A DNA stretch of 64,000 nucleotides. Source: Fontibacillus phaseoli. GTDB lineage: Bacteria > Bacillota > Bacilli > Paenibacillales > Paenibacillaceae. Of the stretch, positions 60,596-64,000 are shown piece by piece. The stretch spans positions 415,537 to 479,536 of the forward strand of contig NZ_QPJW01000002.1 in NCBI RefSeq assembly GCF_003337355.1, in the 5' to 3' direction. The position numbers and the translations under genes were made by a program. The stretch's first letter is position 1, and the number at the start of each line of letters is the position of its first letter. Under the pieces are notes generated by a model. That model was not told where the DNA came from. It was given only the letters and a program-made list of their open reading frames with translations, and did not search any database.

Positions 60596-63500
60596 TTACC
60601 GTGGGTGGGTTTCACCAAAAGGATCATCCGCGGCGAGAGAAAATTTGACGGCATCCGCAATCGTCGTTTCGTCGCCTGCCGTACGAATGGTTACCGATCC
60701 GGCGCTTCCCTCCCCAAACCGGTATTTCCCCAGCCAAACCCACTGATTATCGTTTTGCGTCTGGTTGACGGTAACTTCAGAGTTGCTTCCTTCATCATGG
60801 ATGATCTCCACACCTGCTTTAGAGGTCCGGTTCGGGGAAGCGTTCCAAAGCATGTAGACATTGTACTCCCCGGCCTGCGGAAGATTAGGAGTCCAGTTGG
60901 CCCGCTTTCCTGCCTCTCTCCCGTCATGCATATAATCCTCCCCGTACCTGGAAGCCGAATACGTGCTGCTCTGCCAACCCCCCTCGACGGAAAAGCCAGG
61001 ATCCCGATTGTCCACGATGATATCCAGACGTTGATCCACCGGCGTTTCAACCCGTATCTCTCGTGACGGTGGCGACTCATTTCCTACCTCGTCCACAGCG
61101 GATAATTTATAATAATAAACCGTCCCAGGCTCTAGCCCGCTTGCATCCAAATAGTTGTCACCTGGCAGCCGATAAGCGATCCGAGTCGCAGGACCGGCTA
61201 TAAACTCAGGCTCGGTGGAGCGGTATAATTGATAGCCTACCGCTTCACCCTCTGCATTCGGTTTCCAGCTCAGTTGAATTTTGGCGTAGGATAAAGCCTC
61301 CGCCTGGAACTCCTCCGGCGTCTGCGGAGGCGTAACATCCGCCGATTCGGTCTTTGCGGAGATCTTGGTCGCCCGTGATAAATTACCGGCCAGATCGACA
61401 GCTTGTATCAAGAACGTATATTTTTCCCCAGGATGCAGGCCGGAAAAGCTGTATGAGGTTCCATAAGTTTCGGCCAGCATCTCCCCGGCGGTATTCGAAA
61501 TCCGATAACCCCGCATGCCTGAATCCGAATCGGCGGCATGGTCCCAGCTTAAATCAATAAACGAAGTGCCCGTCGCTGTTATTTTCAACTTTTTCGGTGG
61601 CTTGGGGGCTTTATTGTCGTTGTATTTCGCGGGAGAAAGCGGCCTGCTCGGCTCGCCGTATAGAATTCCCGACCCGTTCGTACCGACATACACCCGGCCG
61701 TGAACCTGCATATCCCCGGCCATGCTATTCGGCTCATTTCCGGGGAACGGATCGGAAACACTCGCCTTTACCCAAGTTACCCCCATATCATCGGAACGAT
61801 AGATGGCTTCGCCAGGAAAGCCCGTGACTTTGCCGAATACAAACACCGCCGGATTCAGCATTCCGGGAGCCTCTTTTCCGAAACTGAAGAGGAACGCGTG
61901 CTCCACATTTTTCACCCGTTCAAATTGGCTACCGCCGTTGCTTGACCGATACAATCCTTTGTCGTTCAGGCTTACCCAGACCTCTCCCATGATCCCCGGA
62001 GCTGCCTGAACATGATGCCAGGGCATTTGTTGTGAAGGCAGCCCGGAGACGGCATCAAAGGATCGTCCCCCATTATTGCTGCGGAAGAACTTCCCGGCTT
62101 TGTAATCGTAAGCATAAAACATTCCGTCCTTCACCTTGTCGGAGGCCAGCGGCTGATAATAACTGGCAAAAATATGGTCCCCGGTAATCAAATGATCCGG
62201 TAGCCCGGCGCTCTTCATCCATGAATCACCAAGGTCCATCGTATAGTAAACGGAGCCTTTCTGCGGCATCCATACCACGTTATTGGAGTAAGTGGCCGAA
62301 ACCGCTGTTTTCCCGCCCTGAACCCCCTTGAAGGGGAGTGAGCCAAAAGCCGTATAACTGTCTCCCCCATCGTTTGAATACCCGCCGCCGCCGGGGTCGC
62401 TCCTGCCGTCGCCGTTCCATCCATAAGTGCCGACACGGACGACAAAATCGGACCGGGATGCGGAGACGTCGATCCCGGTTGTCGTCAACTCCTTGATTCC
62501 GCCGGTCGACGTAAAATAAGTGGATACCGGAAAACTCTCCAGCGAATGATGATCGAAGCCTCCATTATCCGCAATGCCGCTGTGCAGGATCTTGTTTCCA
62601 TGCGGAGGACTCACGAGATTCGCCACATTGACTACCGTCTCCAGCCCTTTCGCGTGATTGCTCCACTTGGATGGAGCAGCGGTCACGTCATCCGTTCTCC
62701 ACGCATAATACCAGTCCGTCAACCAAACTCTGCCCGGATGAAACGGATCATAAGCCAGCGCGGACGTGGCGGATGACCAATGCCAGGAAGGCATCCAAGG
62801 GACCAATACATTTCTGCTGGTCTGCAGCTTCGCCCAAGTTGCCCCGCCGTCGGTCGAGCGGTAGATTGGATTGCCGTGGGCATCTTGCCGGCGAGCCGTC
62901 ATCAGGGTCTTCGAATCCGCCGGGTCCACCGCGATGGAACCGAATGGCTGGCCTAAGTCTCCGGAAGGCGTAATATCGGCCCAGACTCCTCCCTCATATT
63001 TTGCCAGCCCCTGGCCGTGAGCCACATACAAAGTTCCCTCTTTCGAGACCGCGGCTCGGTTCGGCTTTTGCGGACCACCGGGCAGCAGCGTCCAAGTCGC
63101 CCCGGCATCATGGCTTACATAGACGCCGGAGTTGTACGCACCCGCATAAATGACTGCGCTTCCCGTTTCTTTGCTTCCCGACGACGGATCAAATTGGACA
63201 AAACTGATGCCAAGGGGCTGATTGTTCAGAGACGGAAAAGATGCAACCTGAATCCAGCTTCCCTGCTCGGCGGCCTTCGTACTTCGGAACAAACCGTCAT
63301 AACGAGAACCAAAATATACAATATTCCCGTTATTCGGATCCACGGCCAACCTTTCACCCGCCGCGCGATTTTGTCCGTTCGACGACATCCTGACCTCTTT
63401 GCCCCCGATAGTCAGCCCGGTCGGAGACCAGTTTTCGCCCCGGTCCGTTGATTTGTAAATATCGCTGGGCTTTAAGTAGTCGTACCTTCCCAATGCGGCA

Positions 63501-63865
63501 TAAATGATATTGGGATCGGACGGATCCAGAGCAATGCTTTCCCCGCCATATAAATTGGCATGTTGACGGTCCGCGTCGCCAATCAGTTGTTTCCAGCTCT
63601 GATTTTCTTCATTCCAGCGAAAAATCCCGCCCACATCCGAACGGATATACACCAGATCCGGCTCCTTCGGATGAATCATGATTCCGGTGACATAGCCTCC
63701 TCCGCCAATCGGCACCTGTCCCCAGACATATGCGGCTTTGGCCGTATCTTCCCGGCCCGCGGCACTGACCTGTAACGGCCCCGACATGCCGCCCGAACAC
63801 AGTGTAAAAATCAAAACGATCACCAGTATTACTTTTATTCGCTTTAACCCAAAGCTCCTCTGCAT
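60596..63865 (-). CDS. Secreted xyloglucanase-type enzyme (GH74) with FnIII and golvesin-like domains
   Basis: 1,089 residues. Signal peptide to about 36, then two seven-bladed propellers of the GH74 type (about 45-760) with many BNR/Asp-box turns (STDRGENW, SHDAGATW, STDGGATW). The two catalytic Asp positions are present: D77 in RSDVGG and D433 in GIADNGGF. Two FnIII domains (about 770-955) and a golvesin/Xly-like beta-domain (about 960-1089, IIVDNRDPGFSVEGGW) follow. It would cut xyloglucan or mixed beta-glucan outside the cell. GGGAGG precedes the ATG and a cre box lies 30 bases upstream. The importer downstream probably takes up its products. Confidence 0.9.
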   Translation of the reverse strand: MQRSFGLKRIKVILVIVLIFTLCSGGMSGPLQVSAAGREDTAKAAYVWGQVPIGGGGYVTGIMIHPKEPDLVYIRSDVGGIFRWNEENQSWKQLIGDADRQHANLYGGESIALDPSDPNIIYAALGRYDYLKPSDIYKSTDRGENWSPTGLTIGGKEVRMSSNGQNRAAGERLAVDPNNGNIVYFGSRYDGLFRSTKAAEQGSWIQVASFPSLNNQPLGISFVQFDPSSGSKETGSAVIYAGAYNSGVYVSHDAGATWTLLPGGPQKPNRAAVSKEGTLYVAHGQGLAKYEGGVWADITPSGDLGQPFGSIAVDPADSKTLMTARRQDAHGNPIYRSTDGGATWAKLQTSRNVLVPWMPSWHWSSATSALAYDPFHPGRVWLTDWYYAWRTDDVTAAPSKWSNHAKGLETVVNVANLVSPPHGNKILHSGIADNGGFDHHSLESFPVSTYFTSTGGIKELTTTGIDVSASRSDFVVRVGTYGWNGDGRSDPGGGGYSNDGGDSYTAFGSLPFKGVQGGKTAVSATYSNNVVWMPQKGSVYYTMDLGDSWMKSAGLPDHLITGDHIFASYYQPLASDKVKDGMFYAYDYKAGKFFRSNNGGRSFDAVSGLPSQQMPWHHVQAAPGIMGEVWVSLNDKGLYRSSNGGSQFERVKNVEHAFLFSFGKEAPGMLNPAVFVFGKVTGFPGEAIYRSDDMGVTWVKASVSDPFPGNEPNSMAGDMQVHGRVYVGTNGSGILYGEPSRPLSPAKYNDNKAPKPPKKLKITATGTSFIDLSWDHAADSDSGMRGYRISNTAGEMLAETYGTSYSFSGLHPGEKYTFLIQAVDLAGNLSRATKISAKTESADVTPPQTPEEFQAEALSYAKIQLSWKPNAEGEAVGYQLYRSTEPEFIAGPATRIAYRLPGDNYLDASGLEPGTVYYYKLSAVDEVGNESPPSREIRVETPVDQRLDIIVDNRDPGFSVEGGWQSSTYSASRYGEDYMHDGREAGKRANWTPNLPQAGEYNVYMLWNASPNRTSKAGVEIIHDEGSNSEVTVNQTQNDNQWVWLGKYRFGEGSAGSVTIRTAGDETTIADAVKFSLAADDPFGETHPR

Positions 63866-63894
63866 CAGAAGTTCCTCCCATTCGTAGACTGATT

Positions 63895-63908
63895 ATAAAG
63901 CGCTTACA
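63895..63908 (-). promoter_or_regulatory. cre-like box upstream of the GH74 gene
   Basis: Minus-strand TGTAAGCGCTTTAT, 12 of 14 consensus positions; its position 30 bases before the start codon suits a repressor roadblock. Confidence 0.5.
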
Positions 63909-64000
63909 AAGTGCATGATATCAGACACCTCTCTGGGCCATAATCAACAAATCTGTCTTGCTGGATGAACGAATTACACTACTTACCGGCTTTACCCGAT

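Overview
The window looks like one chromosomal stretch of a Paenibacillus-type bacterium (Bacillota, Paenibacillaceae); this is inferred from gene content, not from a marker gene. It carries four binding-protein-dependent ABC importers. Three are of the Lpl/Ytc two-permease type with very large lipoprotein binding proteins, no ATPase in the operon, and a YesM/YesN-type two-component system beside one of them. Around them sit many glycoside hydrolases, LacI, ROK and AraC regulators, strong AAGGAGG-like ribosome binding sites and CcpA-like cre boxes.

Layout. 1-3.7 kb: hexuronate catabolism (UxaA end, UxaC) convergent with a RhaT-like symporter. 4-11.2 kb: a tight leftward operon of a Dpp/Opp-type importer whose last genes are a class V aminotransferase and a prolidase-like amidohydrolase. 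11.5-18.8 kb: an oligosaccharide importer with GH51 and GH2 enzymes, followed by its likely sensor kinase/AraC response regulator pair (18.9-22.3 kb) and a second AraC regulator. 23.4-29.1 kb: a Cys-type sulfatase, a split ChrA-type transporter, a ROK regulator and a radical-SAM sulfatase maturase that can activate the sulfatase. 29.3-33.7 kb: a LacI regulator convergent with a large secreted multidomain amylase; both have AAACCGGTTT operators at their outer ends.

33.9-35.6 kb is a graveyard: an internally deleted LacI gene and a roughly 300-residue gene broken by three in-frame TGA codons and a frameshift. 35.7-48.8 kb is a fructan locus: an importer, a cytoplasmic fructokinase-GH32 fusion, a GH32 enzyme with a LamG-like N-terminal domain and altered catalytic motif, a damaged GH172 gene, another divergent GH32, and a LacI regulator with GTAATCGTTTAC-type operators at each promoter. 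48.9-55.5 kb is a second, partly decayed unit: a paralogous altered-motif GH32, an MFS transporter, a choline-kinase/APH-like kinase and a third LacI regulator with TTGGAAACGTTTCAA operators at both ends.

55.5-57.0 kb is a mobile-element scar: a sigma-like small ORF, an integrase C-terminal remnant two bases from the 3' end of tRNA-Leu(CAG), and an internally deleted insertion sequence. 57-64 kb: a third Lpl-type importer downstream of a large secreted GH74-type xyloglucanase with FnIII and golvesin-like domains and a cre box upstream. The common plan is that each polymer or oligosaccharide has its own importer or permease, mostly cytoplasmic hydrolases, a local regulator and carbon-catabolite control.
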